From the NCBI GenBank assembly GCA_001769035.1, contig MENF01000075.1:1-43302 (forward strand): a DNA stretch of 43,302 bases. Reading direction: 5' to 3'. The DNA is from Bacteroidetes bacterium GWA2_32_17 (GTDB taxonomy: Bacteria > Bacteroidota > Bacteroidia > Bacteroidales > GWA2-32-17). Positions 32,902 to 41,516 of this stretch are shown here, in pieces (within the stretch, counting starts at the first letter, position 1; every line of letters starts with the position of its first letter). A model generated the notes under the pieces. That model saw nothing but the letters and a program-made list of their open reading frames with translations. It made no database searches and was not told the origin of the DNA. Both the position numbers and the translations under genes were made by a program.

Positions 32902-33363
32902 TTGAGCAACATAAAACCATTTTCAGACGAATATTTTATGCATGAGGCATTAAAAGAAGCTAAAAAAGCCGAAGCTAAAGATGAGGTTCCCATTGGTGCT
33001 GTAGTAGTTTGTAATGATAAAATTATTGCCCGTTCACATAATTTAACCGAAACTTTAACAGATGTTACAGCACATGCCGAAATGCAGGCAATCACTTCTG
33101 CTGAAAATACAATTGGTGGAAAATTTTTAGAAGAATGTACTTTATATGTTACACTTGAGCCATGTGTTATGTGTGCAGGAGCTTGTTTCTGGAGTCGCTT
33201 TAAAAAAATTGTTTATGGTGCAAAAGACTTAAAACGGGGTGCATCATTAATTAAAAGAAACATTTATCATCCTAAATCTGAAGTGATTGGAGGAATATTA
33301 GAAAAAGAATGTGGTGAAATTGTTACTGCATTTTTTAAAAAGAAAAGAGATTTAAAATTGTAA
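32902..33363 (+). CDS. tadA: tRNA-specific adenosine deaminase
   Basis: 153 residues from TTG 32902. Homologues begin with a DEYFMxEAL helix, which needs this upstream start rather than ATG 32938. The zinc deaminase site is intact: H58 and E60 in AHAEMQAI, and C88 and C91 in EPCVMCAGAC. TadA converts A34 to inosine in the tRNA-Arg anticodon, and the protein is essential in most bacteria. The RAYT element ends only 15 nt before the start codon and no -7 box is visible between them, so the promoter may lie within the element. Confidence 0.93.
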   Translation: MSNIKPFSDEYFMHEALKEAKKAEAKDEVPIGAVVVCNDKIIARSHNLTETLTDVTAHAEMQAITSAENTIGGKFLEECTLYVTLEPCVMCAGACFWSRFKKIVYGAKDLKRGASLIKRNIYHPKSEVIGGILEKECGEIVTAFFKKKRDLKL

Positions 33364-33433
33364 TTTTTTAATTGTTTATTGACACTATTCGAGAACCTCA
33401 GAGTGACTGATTATTAAACAAATACAGAATATT

Positions 33434-33702
33434 ATCATTCCGAGTGTGCGAGGAATCTGTATTAAGAATCAGATTCTTCGCTAATCACTCAGAATGACAA
33501 AAAAAACACCATCGCCTTGGTTCGTGTCTTCACGAAACAATTAAACACAAATACCATATACCCCACACTGTCATCCTGAGTTTGCGAAGGATCTACACCT
33601 TGCTCAATTCCCAATGCAATAACTCGCTTCTATCGAGTGTCATGCCTTATCCCAAGCAATAAATCATTACAATAGATTTTTCGCTAATCACTCAGAATGA
33701 CA
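33434..33702. repeat. Four units of the TCATTCTGAG...GCGAAGAATCT dispersed repeat in two inverted pairs
   Basis: Units: TCATTCCGAGTGTGCGAGGA (33434-33453, +), GATTCTTCGCTAATCACTCA (33472-33491, -), TCATCCTGAGTTTGCGAAGG (33571-33590, +) and GATTTTTCGCTAATCACTCA (33675-33694, -). They fill most of 33364-33770, which has no gene. Confidence 0.75.
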
Positions 33703-33728
33703 AAAGAGATACACTTATTATTGTTTTC

Positions 33729-33757
33729 TTGTTAACAATCTTTTTTTTGTAGTTTTG
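33729..33757 (+). promoter_or_regulatory. trpS promoter: TTG-N18-TAGTTTTG
   Basis: The -33 TTG (33729-33731) and the -7 TAGTTTTG (33750-33757) are 18 nt apart, the best match to the Bacteroidetes consensus in the window. The ATG is 13 nt further on. Confidence 0.6.
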
Positions 33758-33770
33758 CAAAAAATAAATT

Positions 33771-34760
33771 ATGGAAATTGTACTAAGCGGAATTCGCTCA
33801 ACAGGTAATTTGCATCTTGGAAATTACTTTGGAGCAATGCAGAATTTTGTAAAAATGCAGGAAGAAAATAAATGCTTTTTCTTTATTGCCGATTATCATT
33901 CACTTACAACACATCCGACTCCCGAAAATTTATTGGAAAGCACTAAACAAGTTTTAGTTGAATATCTTGCTGTTGGCATTGACCCCGAAAAATGCACTCT
34001 TTACCGCCAATCCGATATTCCAGAAATTACTGAATTGTACCTTTTGTTAAACATGAACGTATATTTAGGTGAATTGGAAAGATGTACAACTTTTAAAGAT
34101 AAAGCACGCCAACAACCAAATAATATAAATGCCGGATTATTAACTTATCCCGTTTTAATGGCTGCCGATATTTTAATTCATAGGGCACTAAAAGTACCTG
34201 TTGGTAAAGACCAGGAGCAGCATTTAGAAATGACAAGAAATTTTGCAACTCGTTTTAACAGATTGTACAAGGTTGATTATTTTCCTGAACCTACTGCATA
34301 TAATTTTGGAAAAGATTTAATTAAAATACCGGGTTTAGATGGTTCTGGCAAAATGGGCAAATCGGAAGGAAACGCAATAAATTTAGCCGATGAACCCGAA
34401 GTTATTCGCAAAAAAGTAATGAAAGCGGTAACTGATTCGGGACCAACATCTCCAAATCAGGAAATGGCAGATTCTATTAAAAATTTATTTACCATTTTGA
34501 AGGTTGTTTCAACACCCGAGACTGTAAATTATTTTAACGAAAAATATAACGATTGCTCAATAAGATATGGCGATTTTAAAAAACAATTAGCCGAAGATAT
34601 TATTTCAGTTACAACTCCAATTCGTGAAAAAATAATTGAACTAAAATCAAACAACGAATATTTAAGAAAAGTAATTTCGATGGGTGCCGAAAAAGCCAGA
34701 GAAAGTGCTTCAAAAACTATAAAAGAAGTTAGAGAAATTATTGGGTTTAAAAGCTTTTAA
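33771..34760 (+). CDS. trpS: Tryptophanyl-tRNA synthetase
   Basis: 329 residues, the normal size of a bacterial TrpRS. Class I signatures are present: HLGN (15-18, the HIGH motif) after SGIRSTGN, and KMGKS (194-198) in GSGKMGKSEGN. The conserved AADILIHRALKVPVGKDQEQH (131-151) forms the Trp/ATP pocket. It charges tRNA-Trp in the cytoplasm. It is monocistronic with a good promoter. Two strong hairpins follow (34766-34798 and 34805-34840). Confidence 0.96.
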   Translation: MEIVLSGIRSTGNLHLGNYFGAMQNFVKMQEENKCFFFIADYHSLTTHPTPENLLESTKQVLVEYLAVGIDPEKCTLYRQSDIPEITELYLLLNMNVYLGELERCTTFKDKARQQPNNINAGLLTYPVLMAADILIHRALKVPVGKDQEQHLEMTRNFATRFNRLYKVDYFPEPTAYNFGKDLIKIPGLDGSGKMGKSEGNAINLADEPEVIRKKVMKAVTDSGPTSPNQEMADSIKNLFTILKVVSTPETVNYFNEKYNDCSIRYGDFKKQLAEDIISVTTPIREKIIELKSNNEYLRKVISMGAEKARESASKTIKEVREIIGFKSF

Positions 34761-34765
34761 TTTAA

Positions 34766-34798
34766 AGACCTAACAGGTTTCAAAAACCTGTTAGGTCT
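34766..34798. repeat. CCTAACAGGTTT/AAACCTGTTAGG palindrome after trpS
   Basis: Arms AGACCTAACAGGTTT and AAACCTGTTAGGTCT are perfect over 15 bp around CAA. The same core occurs inside the SpoIIE phosphatase gene at 36744-36776, so this is a dispersed palindromic element as well as a possible transcription stop. Confidence 0.75.
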
Positions 34799-34804
34799 AT
34801 TAAT

Positions 34805-34840
34805 AAAAAAACCGTTCCGAAATTTCGGAACGGTTTTTTT
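34805..34840. terminator. Bidirectional intrinsic terminator between trpS and the cytochrome gene
   Basis: A perfect palindrome, ACCGTTCCGAAA/TTTCGGAACGGT, with seven A before and seven T after. It can stop both trpS (plus) and the convergent multiheme cytochrome gene (minus), whose stop codon is 18 nt away. Confidence 0.88.
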
Positions 34841-34857
34841 AAAGAAAAATTAATTAA

Positions 34858-36066
34858 TTAAAGTGCTGCATTAGCATTTGTTAACAATGCTTTAATGTAA
34901 TTAGCATTATGAACACCATAACTGTAATCTTCGTAAACACATTTGAAGTTGAAAATAGCTTTGGCTTTTTTAGCTGTAACTGTTCTTGGGTTAGAAGATG
35001 AAGCATTACCAGTTCCGTTGTCGCCGATAATATAACCTGTTGTGTTTACACCTCCGTAACCGTTTGGTCCGCCTGTATTTAGCATCATTCCCTGGGTTAC
35101 GAGTTTGGTTTCAATTGCAAGCATTAATGCTTTAATGTCTGTCTGAACGTTATTAATGTTATGATCTGTTGTTCCTGTATGACAGGTTACACATTTTGTA
35201 ACATTTTCGGTTCCTGCAATAGTAGCATGAGTTGTTTCATCACGGTCGGCTAATTTATAATAGTGACCACCTGTTTCGTTTGTATTATTTGCAGTACTTA
35301 AAACATGGCAATCGCCGCAAATTAAATTTGCATGGTCGGTAGAATTAGTATAAGTTGCAGTTCCTGTAATTTCATATAATCCCATACCAACGCCTGCAAA
35401 TAACTGACCTTGTGGTCCGTGATGTCCACCATAACGTTGAGAAGTAATTTGTACTGTAGTTGCATCAGCAATAGTATCAAGGTTAACTGTTGTACCAGTT
35501 ATTTTAACTGAAGTATTAGCACGGTTTTGATGACAACGAATACAAATATTACTTCCACCTTTATCAAAACTAATACTTGGATTAAATATAGAAGGGAAAG
35601 CAGCTACTTTTCTTATAGCATAATTTGGAAAATCACTTTCCTGTAAAGTTCCATGGAAAGTATGGCAAACATCGCAAGTAAGAGTAAAATCACCAACAAA
35701 ACCTGCAGCTGATGTATCCTGACCTGTAACTAATGTTTCTAAATAACCTTGTTGAGAATGGCAACGTGAACAAGTTTTATTAGTTCCTTCATCAGCCATG
35801 TTTCCAGCTTTATCGCCATGTTTTGAAGCTTCGAGTTGTGTTTCAACAGCAGTCCAATTTGCTGTTGTGTGGCAATTTCTACAAAATGAGTTGGCATCAA
35901 TACCAGCTATTCCGTTTAAACCATCATTACCATTTGCTCCATTTGTTCCATCTGCTCCATCAGGACCTGGATCTCCTTTTGGACCTTTACAACTGCTATA
36001 AACCACTACAAATAAAGCTAAAGTGGCTAAAGCAGTTAAACTAATTAATAGATTTCTTTTTTTCAT
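34858..36066 (-). CDS. Hexaheme c-type cytochrome lipoprotein with collagen-like stalk
   Basis: 402 residues. A lipoprotein-like signal ends at C26 (VVYSSC), followed directly by ten Gly-X-Y triplets (residues 28-57; GPKGDPGPDGADGTNGANG...). Six CXXCH haem sites follow: CRNCH (62-66), CSRCH, CDVCH, CIRCH, CGDCH and CVTCH. Extra His residues for bis-His ligation are plentiful. The export and haem-binding signals suggest an electron-transfer protein tethered to the outer or inner membrane, with the triplet region as a spacer or trimerising stalk. No porin or reductase partner is adjacent. It is preceded by a 376-bp A+T-rich spacer and ended by a strong bidirectional terminator. Confidence 0.88.
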   Translation of the reverse strand: MKKRNLLISLTALATLALFVVVYSSCKGPKGDPGPDGADGTNGANGNDGLNGIAGIDANSFCRNCHTTANWTAVETQLEASKHGDKAGNMADEGTNKTCSRCHSQQGYLETLVTGQDTSAAGFVGDFTLTCDVCHTFHGTLQESDFPNYAIRKVAAFPSIFNPSISFDKGGSNICIRCHQNRANTSVKITGTTVNLDTIADATTVQITSQRYGGHHGPQGQLFAGVGMGLYEITGTATYTNSTDHANLICGDCHVLSTANNTNETGGHYYKLADRDETTHATIAGTENVTKCVTCHTGTTDHNINNVQTDIKALMLAIETKLVTQGMMLNTGGPNGYGGVNTTGYIIGDNGTGNASSSNPRTVTAKKAKAIFNFKCVYEDYSYGVHNANYIKALLTNANAAL

Positions 36067-36442
36067 AAAATTGTTTTTAAATTATTTTAATAAAATTAAT
36101 AATGTAAAATTATATATGTTTATAGATATTACTTTAATAATTAAGAATAAATGTATCGTAAATATAATGTTTGTTATCGAGTATTTGGCTATATGAAATG
36201 CGTTTAACATGATATGTATCGCATAATAATATGTTAATAAACATTATATACACAATTGCATATAAGTATTATGTTTAACATGACTTTATTATAACGTTAA
36301 ACATCAACATATTAGAAAATTATTTTAAAAAATAAAATTGCAGATTAAAATATATTACAAAAGAAGGAGAGTTTAATAGCAAAAAGATTACAGTTAAAAA
36401 ACAAATAAAAAATTCTTCTTAAAATTTTAAAATAATCACAAA
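36067..36442. other. 376-bp A+T-rich spacer upstream of the cytochrome gene
   Basis: No gene. GTTTAACATGA occurs twice (36202-36212 and 36273-36283), with a related ACGTTAAACATC at 36293-36304, which could be regulator sites for the cytochrome gene (minus strand). No clear TAnnTTTG box was found. Confidence 0.4.
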
Positions 36443-39400
36443 TTATACTTTAATTCCTAAAATAATAATATCATCAACCTGACTTAAATTCCCACGCCAA
36501 TTGTTATAGGTTGTTTCGAGAATTTCTTTTTGTTCATTTATGCTAAGATGAGCATTTTTTAATAACATGTCTTTTAATTGAGAATGTAAAAACTTTCTTC
36601 CTTTTGGTCCACCAAACTGGTCGGCAAAACCATCAGAAAATAAATATATTAAATCGCCTTTATTAACTTTTACAATATGATTATTAAATGGCTTCATAAC
36701 AGTGTACATTCCTATGGGCATTTTATCGCCTTTAATTTCTTCTAAACCTAACAGGTTTTCAAAACCTGTTAGGTTTCCACCTCTAATAATATAAAGCGGA
36801 CTATTTGCACCTGCAAACTGCATTTCCATATTATTATAGTTAATTACACAAATTGCTATATCCATGCCATCATATACATTATCAGACAATTGCTTATTAT
36901 CAGCAATATTCTTTTGTTGTAATGAGCTAATAATGTTTTCGCGTAATTTGTTAAGAATTACATTTGGAGTAGTAATTTGTTCTTTTCTAACAATTTCATC
37001 TAATAAAGATATACCTAAAATACTCATAAAGGCACCAGGAACGCCATGCCCGGTACAATCGGCTACCGCAACGATTAACAAGGGGGCATGCCCCCTTGTT
37101 GTTAATGGGGCATGCTCCTTTGTTGTGATTTGAGTAGTCCAATAAAAATCACCCGAAACAATATCTCTTGGTTTATAAAAAACAAAGTTGTTTTCGAACA
37201 ATAAATTCATCTGTTCTTTTGTTGGTAGTACAGCCGTTTGAATTCTTTGAGCATACCTTATACTACTTGTTAATTCGGAGTGAATTGTTTCTAACTTTTC
37301 TTTTTGTTCTATTACTAAATCGCGTTGAGTTTCAATTTCTTCTTTTTGAATATTAATTTCTTCATTTTGTTCTTCAAGCCGGTTGTAAGCTGTTTTTTTG
37401 CCTTTATATTGACGATAAAACATTGATGCTAAGAATATAAATATTATTAAACTAATTAAAGAAAAAACAGTTAAGATTTGCTGATTATTAAGATTTTGTT
37501 CTTTTTTAATTAATTCGAGCCTATGTATTTTGGCTTGCTGACTCATAAATGCAATTTCTTTGGAATTTTTTTCCGATTCATACTTTGCAAGTATTTGTTG
37601 ATGCTGCAATTCATTTTTTAAAAGGTTAAATTTTTCATTAATGTCAACTTCGTTAGTTAAAAACGAGGCATCAACAAGTTGGTCGTGCGATAAGTTACGT
37701 GTAATAAAATGTTTACTTGATGCATAAAGTTTGTAATAATCTAAAGCTTTTGCGCAATCTTTTAAAGATGAATAAATTCCTGAAAGTGAAAAATAATTTT
37801 CACAAATTAATTCTTTGTCTTTTGTGTTTTCAGCCAATTCGGAACTTTGCATAAAATACTGCAAAGATTTATCGAATTGTTTTAATTTTTTATAAACATT
37901 CCCAATGTTGTGCAATGTTATTGCTATTCCTTTTTTGTAATCTATTTGTTTTTTTAGCGAAATAGATTGAGAATAAAAGTTTAAAGCATCATTAAAATTA
38001 TTATATTCGTAATTGACGTTACCAATATTATTAAGCGACATTGATTTTTCGGCATTGTTACCAATTTCTTCGGCAATATTAATTGACTGTTGAAAATATT
38101 TTATTGCTTCATCAAAATTTTCAGCTTGAAAATAAGATATACCTATACTATTTAGTTTACCGGAAATATCTGTTTTTGAACCAATTTCCTGCTCAATATT
38201 TATAGATTTTTTATAATTATTTATAGCGTCAATATAATTACCCGAAATATAATTTACATCACCAATTTTTTGTGCAATTTTTGAAGCACTTTTATTATCG
38301 TTTAGTTCATTATACAGCGATAATGATTTATTATAATATTCTATAGCTTTCGAATATCTATAAACATTTTCGTAAACAGTAGCAATTTCTTCGGCAAGCG
38401 AAGCATTAATCTTTTTAAAACCTAATTGTTCATTTGTTTTGTAACTAAGATTATAATAATCAATTGATTTATCAAAATCTGTAGTATTATAATACTCAAC
38501 AGCAACATTATAATATGATTTAGCAAGTTCTTCTTTATTTCCCGATTTTAATAAATCGTTTATATTTTGATTTAACTTTTTAATATTTTCAGAAGAAATT
38601 AAAGTATCTTGTTTGTTATTTGTTATAATATTATTTACATTGTTTTTTGGAGTTGTAGTTGTTTTATTATTTCGAGTAATTATGTTATTTGTTATATTAT
38701 AATTTTCAGGCGTTTTATTCGAATCTTTTTTGTTATCATTTACATTATTTTCTTTATTATCATCAAACAAATTATCGCTATTATCGGTAGTTTCAACTTT
38801 TGTAATAAAATCATTATTTCCTGCAAGAATTATTTCGATTTCTGAAATTTGAGATTGTGGGTATTTTTCGCTTGGTTTATATAACAATGATTTTTTATAA
38901 AAACCCAATGCGTTTTTATAATTTTTTTTACCAAAGTGCTTATCGGCACGTTCAATTGAGCGATTATATGCTTCGTCGTTTGAAATCTTCTCATTAATAA
39001 GTCGCTTAATTTCTGATATTTGATTTCTGGGATAAGTTTCTTTTGGTGATAATTTTAAAGAATTAACATAATCGAGCCAGGCGTTTTCGAGTTCTTTGTT
39101 TTTGTAACTATTATCGGCAGAAAGGATTAATTTATTGTATGCTTGCTTTTTAAGTTGAATCATTTGAGATTTAACATTATCAGCTTTCTCTTTCATTGAA
39201 AGAGAATATGGGACATCATTAACAAAATCGCCTTCATAATCAGAAAAAGACCATTTTGCAACAGGTTGTTTAAGAGCTTCAGTATTTAATCCTTCAAAAT
39301 TTTCGAATAGTTCTATATCTATAGTTAGTGGGAACATTCCATATTTAATTTCATCTTTAGTAACTTCTTTGGTTGATATTGAAATTAATTTTGTAACAAA

Positions 39401-39646
39401 ATCCTGTTTTGTATATTCAATTATATAATTTTTTGCCGGTTCAAGTGTAAAATTATATTCTCCATTATTATCATTAATTATTGTTTTTTCATTAATTTTA
39501 TTAACTAAAATATTTATTTTGACATCATGTAGAGACGAATTATCAATTGTAATTTTACCCTTTACATAAATAGAATGAAAATTGTTTTGTCCAAACAAAT
39601 TAATTGTAACAAATAACAATAATATATAAAAAATATTCCTGAACAT
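36443..39646 (-). CDS. TPR-containing membrane SpoIIE/PP2C-type serine phosphatase
   Basis: 1067 residues. In order: signal peptide (1-19); a carboxypeptidase-D regulatory-like beta domain (about 27-95); paired helical repeats with YPRNQISEI/YPQSQISEI (190-270); an Asn/Lys/Thr-rich linker (285-355); eight or so TPRs (365-660); a coiled coil; one membrane segment (about 722-745); a second coiled coil; and a C-terminal SpoIIE phosphatase domain (about 815-1067). Metal-binding motifs are SGDFYW and VADCTGHGVPGAFMS (D near 864), with SDGFADQFGG late. Such proteins dephosphorylate anti-sigma antagonists or other Ser/Thr-phosphorylated partners. Two palindromic DNA elements lie in frame inside the phosphatase domain (37077-37124 and 36744-36776) and add loops absent from relatives I know. 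Confidence 0.88.
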   Translation of the reverse strand: MFRNIFYILLLFVTINLFGQNNFHSIYVKGKITIDNSSLHDVKINILVNKINEKTIINDNNGEYNFTLEPAKNYIIEYTKQDFVTKLISISTKEVTKDEIKYGMFPLTIDIELFENFEGLNTEALKQPVAKWSFSDYEGDFVNDVPYSLSMKEKADNVKSQMIQLKKQAYNKLILSADNSYKNKELENAWLDYVNSLKLSPKETYPRNQISEIKRLINEKISNDEAYNRSIERADKHFGKKNYKNALGFYKKSLLYKPSEKYPQSQISEIEIILAGNNDFITKVETTDNSDNLFDDNKENNVNDNKKDSNKTPENYNITNNIITRNNKTTTTPKNNVNNIITNNKQDTLISSENIKKLNQNINDLLKSGNKEELAKSYYNVAVEYYNTTDFDKSIDYYNLSYKTNEQLGFKKINASLAEEIATVYENVYRYSKAIEYYNKSLSLYNELNDNKSASKIAQKIGDVNYISGNYIDAINNYKKSINIEQEIGSKTDISGKLNSIGISYFQAENFDEAIKYFQQSINIAEEIGNNAEKSMSLNNIGNVNYEYNNFNDALNFYSQSISLKKQIDYKKGIAITLHNIGNVYKKLKQFDKSLQYFMQSSELAENTKDKELICENYFSLSGIYSSLKDCAKALDYYKLYASSKHFITRNLSHDQLVDASFLTNEVDINEKFNLLKNELQHQQILAKYESEKNSKEIAFMSQQAKIHRLELIKKEQNLNNQQILTVFSLISLIIFIFLASMFYRQYKGKKTAYNRLEEQNEEINIQKEEIETQRDLVIEQKEKLETIHSELTSSIRYAQRIQTAVLPTKEQMNLLFENNFVFYKPRDIVSGDFYWTTQITTKEHAPLTTRGHAPLLIVAVADCTGHGVPGAFMSILGISLLDEIVRKEQITTPNVILNKLRENIISSLQQKNIADNKQLSDNVYDGMDIAICVINYNNMEMQFAGANSPLYIIRGGNLTGFENLLGLEEIKGDKMPIGMYTVMKPFNNHIVKVNKGDLIYLFSDGFADQFGGPKGRKFLHSQLKDMLLKNAHLSINEQKEILETTYNNWRGNLSQVDDIIILGIKV
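36744..36776. repeat. 33-bp palindrome inserted in frame in the SpoIIE phosphatase gene
   Basis: Arms AAACCTAACAGGTTTT and AAAACCTGTTAGGTTT are perfect over 16 bp around one base. On the coding strand it encodes NLTGFENLLGL between LYIIRGG and EEIKGDKMPIGMY. The same core is the hairpin after trpS (34766-34798). Confidence 0.8.
37077..37124. repeat. Tandem 24-bp palindromes inserted in frame in the SpoIIE phosphatase gene
   Basis: 37077-37100 is a perfect self-complementary 24-mer centred on GGGGGCATGCCCCC, and 37101-37124 is a diverged second copy. They encode the octapeptide repeat TTKEHAPL-TTRGHAPL just before the IVAVADCTGHG metal motif. Confidence 0.8.
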
Positions 39647-39772
39647 TTAAAATATAATTAATTATAAATTAAATGCTAAATTAAAAAATATTTTAAAAAA
39701 AAATTAAAAAACAATAAATTAAATATTTGGTTATACCTTGAATGGTCATAATTTAAGTTTTTATTTTTTTAT

Positions 39773-39805
39773 GACCTCACCCCGCTCCTCTCCAAAGGAG
39801 AGGGA
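39773..39805. repeat. CCTCTCC/GGAGAGG dispersed repeat
   Basis: ACCTCACCCCGCTCCTCTCC then AAAGGAGAGGGAG, the reverse orientation of the unit at 129-160. It lies between the SpoIIE gene start and the Crp/Fnr gene end. Confidence 0.65.
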
Positions 39806-39857
39806 GTTTTAAAAAGGTAAAACTCAAACTCTTCCCGTTTGTAGTATAGCAATAAAT

Positions 39858-40535
39858 TTAACCGTTATTACTAATTTGGGCTAATTTTTCTAAATCGAGT
39901 ATTGTAATTTCTTTATTTTTTAGTTTGATTATTTTTTCGGTATCGAAGTTTTTTAATACACGTATTGTAGTATCTTTCGCCATTCCAGTCATATCGGCAA
40001 TGTCGTACCTTGATATTGTTAATGTAAATGGATTTTTTTGATAAATTTCGTTATGTAAATAAAGTAAAACTTCGGCAATTCTGCCATTAACTTGCTTTTG
40101 GGTAAGACTAATAAATTTAGAATAATACTGTAATGCGTGAACACAAAGGTTTTTGGTAAGTTTATCGTAAACTTTTGAATTTCGGCGGGCTATCTCTTTA
40201 TATAATTCTAAATCGTAAAAACAGCAATGGCTATCTTCAACTGCCATTAATGAATATTGTTCTTGTTTGCCAACAAAAGATGCTAAAACACCAATAATTT
40301 CATAAGGTTTTATTAACCTGATTATTAAGTTTCTGTTATTATAACCTTCGATATATGATTTTGCTAAACCATTAGTTAAAAACATTAATTGAGTAGTTTG
40401 AATACCTCTTTTAAAGATAACCTCACCTGCTTTATAGTTAACTTCATATTTAGTTTTTTCAAGTGATTCCCTATCTTTATCAATCATTAAATCAATGATT
40501 TCATAAAACGGAGTTAATTTGTGAACAACATTCAT
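39858..40535 (-). CDS. Crp/Fnr-family transcriptional regulator
   Basis: 225 residues. An N-terminal cyclic-nucleotide-binding-like beta roll (about 20-120; YKAGEVIFKRGIQTTQLMFL, GLAKSYIEGY) precedes a dimerisation helix (125-145) and a winged helix (about 148-220; QVNGRIAEVLLYLHNEIY, ISRYDIADMTGMAKDTTIRV). No Cys cluster for an Fe-S centre is seen in the N-terminus, so it is not a classic oxygen-sensing Fnr. The effector is unknown. The upstream DNA has TATCGTA/TACGATA repeats with exact 21-bp spacing (40589-40649), suggestive of autoregulation. Confidence 0.9.
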   Translation of the reverse strand: MNVVHKLTPFYEIIDLMIDKDRESLEKTKYEVNYKAGEVIFKRGIQTTQLMFLTNGLAKSYIEGYNNRNLIIRLIKPYEIIGVLASFVGKQEQYSLMAVEDSHCCFYDLELYKEIARRNSKVYDKLTKNLCVHALQYYSKFISLTQKQVNGRIAEVLLYLHNEIYQKNPFTLTISRYDIADMTGMAKDTTIRVLKNFDTEKIIKLKNKEITILDLEKLAQISNNG

Positions 40536-40588
40536 TTTTTTTAATTTTAAAAATGTAAAAATAACAAATTTTTATTAAAAAAATTTTA

Positions 40589-40649
40589 TATCGTATAATT
40601 TACGATATAAATGGATATATTTACGATATAAATGGATATATTTACGATA
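40589..40649. promoter_or_regulatory. Phased 21-bp repeats with TATCGTA-N5-TACGATA palindrome upstream of crp/fnr
   Basis: TATCGTA (40589-40595) and TACGATA (40601-40607) form a 7-bp-arm inverted repeat. TACGATA then recurs at 40622-40628 and 40643-40649, exactly 21 bp apart each time, inside a TTTACGATATAAATGGATATA tandem unit. The spacing is two DNA helical turns. It lies 54-114 bp upstream of the minus-strand Crp/Fnr start. Confidence 0.65.
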
Positions 40650-40732
40650 TATATATCACATTTTTATGTTAATATATATGTTTTAGGGAAATATAAAAAC
40701 TACAATAATTAAATAACAATTCCGATAGCTTA

Positions 40733-40876
40733 TATCTTTGCAAGATTAAAATATTTAATTTGTTCTTTTAAATACAGGCATTAAATATGTATGTATGGTT
40801 AGTAAATTTAATTTTCAATGACTTTTTTCCATTGCTTAAGGGAAGAGAAATTGAAAACCATTACACTACTATTTGA
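40733..40876 (+). other. Orphan promoter box with a possible 29-codon small ORF
   Basis: TATCTTTG (40733-40740) is a perfect plus-strand -7 match with no annotated gene after it. ATG 40787 opens a 29-codon frame (MYVWLVNLIFNDFFPLLKGR...) ending TGA at 40876, hydrophobic at its N-terminus. The frame has no recognised homologue and could be chance. The rest of the 437-bp gap shows nothing else. Confidence 0.25.
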
Positions 40877-40972
40877 AGGGAGTAACCGTTGATAAAAAAA
40901 AGTTATTATGAACAGAACTTAATTTATTGTTACTACTCAGCAGCATGTATAATTCAAAATAAGATAATAATT

Positions 40973-41437
40973 TTAAAAATATTCAATAACAAACGTACAA
41001 CTATCAATGTACAAGTATGAATCAGGCAAATAACGAACTCGCTTAAATGTCAACCATGCTTTTGCTGTTATCATGATTCTTTCTTGCAGTTTCAATACTT
41101 TTTGAAAAGATACCAAGAAGTTCCAAACATTCCTTATTGCCATTTCTGATTTACTTAAAACTTCCTTATATGGTTTTCTGATAATAATTTTTAATGCAAC
41201 TTTTGTTTCGCGAAGTTCTTTTCTACAAATTCCCATTTTATGAATAAAGTCATTTCTGGATTCCGCCTCTTGCGCTTCGCCATAATTCAAAGCAGGAGAA
41301 CTGCCGCTTCTTATCATTTGCCCACCAATATGATTAGCGGCTTTTGTGTTGGGCAGGGCTTCTACAATGTACGTTATCATAATTGCAAAATCTATTAACC
41401 GGTCTTCAAGGTCAAACTTCCTTTCTTCCTTCGTCAT
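40973..41437 (-). CDS. Four-helix-bundle (S23-type) protein, apparently frameshifted near its C-terminus
   Basis: The first ~100 residues match the Bacteroidetes four-helix-bundle/S23 family (TIGR02436-like): LEDRLIDFAIMITYIVEALP, HIGGQMIRSGSSPALNYGEA, QEAESRNDFIHKMGICRKEL. After LSKSEMAIR (about 41134) the frame as read gives an atypical tail. A different frame gives the canonical ending ECLELLGIFSKSIETARKNH to a stop at 41043-41045. One base seems to be missing in an A run (T run on this strand). The function of the family is unknown; members are often found as insertions near rRNA or in intergenic islands. Either a recent mutation or an assembly error. Confidence 0.75.
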   Translation of the reverse strand: MTKEERKFDLEDRLIDFAIMITYIVEALPNTKAANHIGGQMIRSGSSPALNYGEAQEAESRNDFIHKMGICRKELRETKVALKIIIRKPYKEVLSKSEMAIRNVWNFLVSFQKVLKLQERIMITAKAWLTFKRVRYLPDSYLYIDSCTFVIEYF

Positions 41438-41516
41438 TTTTAATTTTTTTATTTGTTAATTGTAAATTGAATATTTGACATTGATCATTTTTCGAAATTT
41501 CTTCATTTGATGCTAA

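Noticed and set aside
40589-40649. CRISPR-like short repeat array
   Set aside because: Periodicity is from contiguous 21-bp tandem units without unique spacers; a regulatory array fits better.
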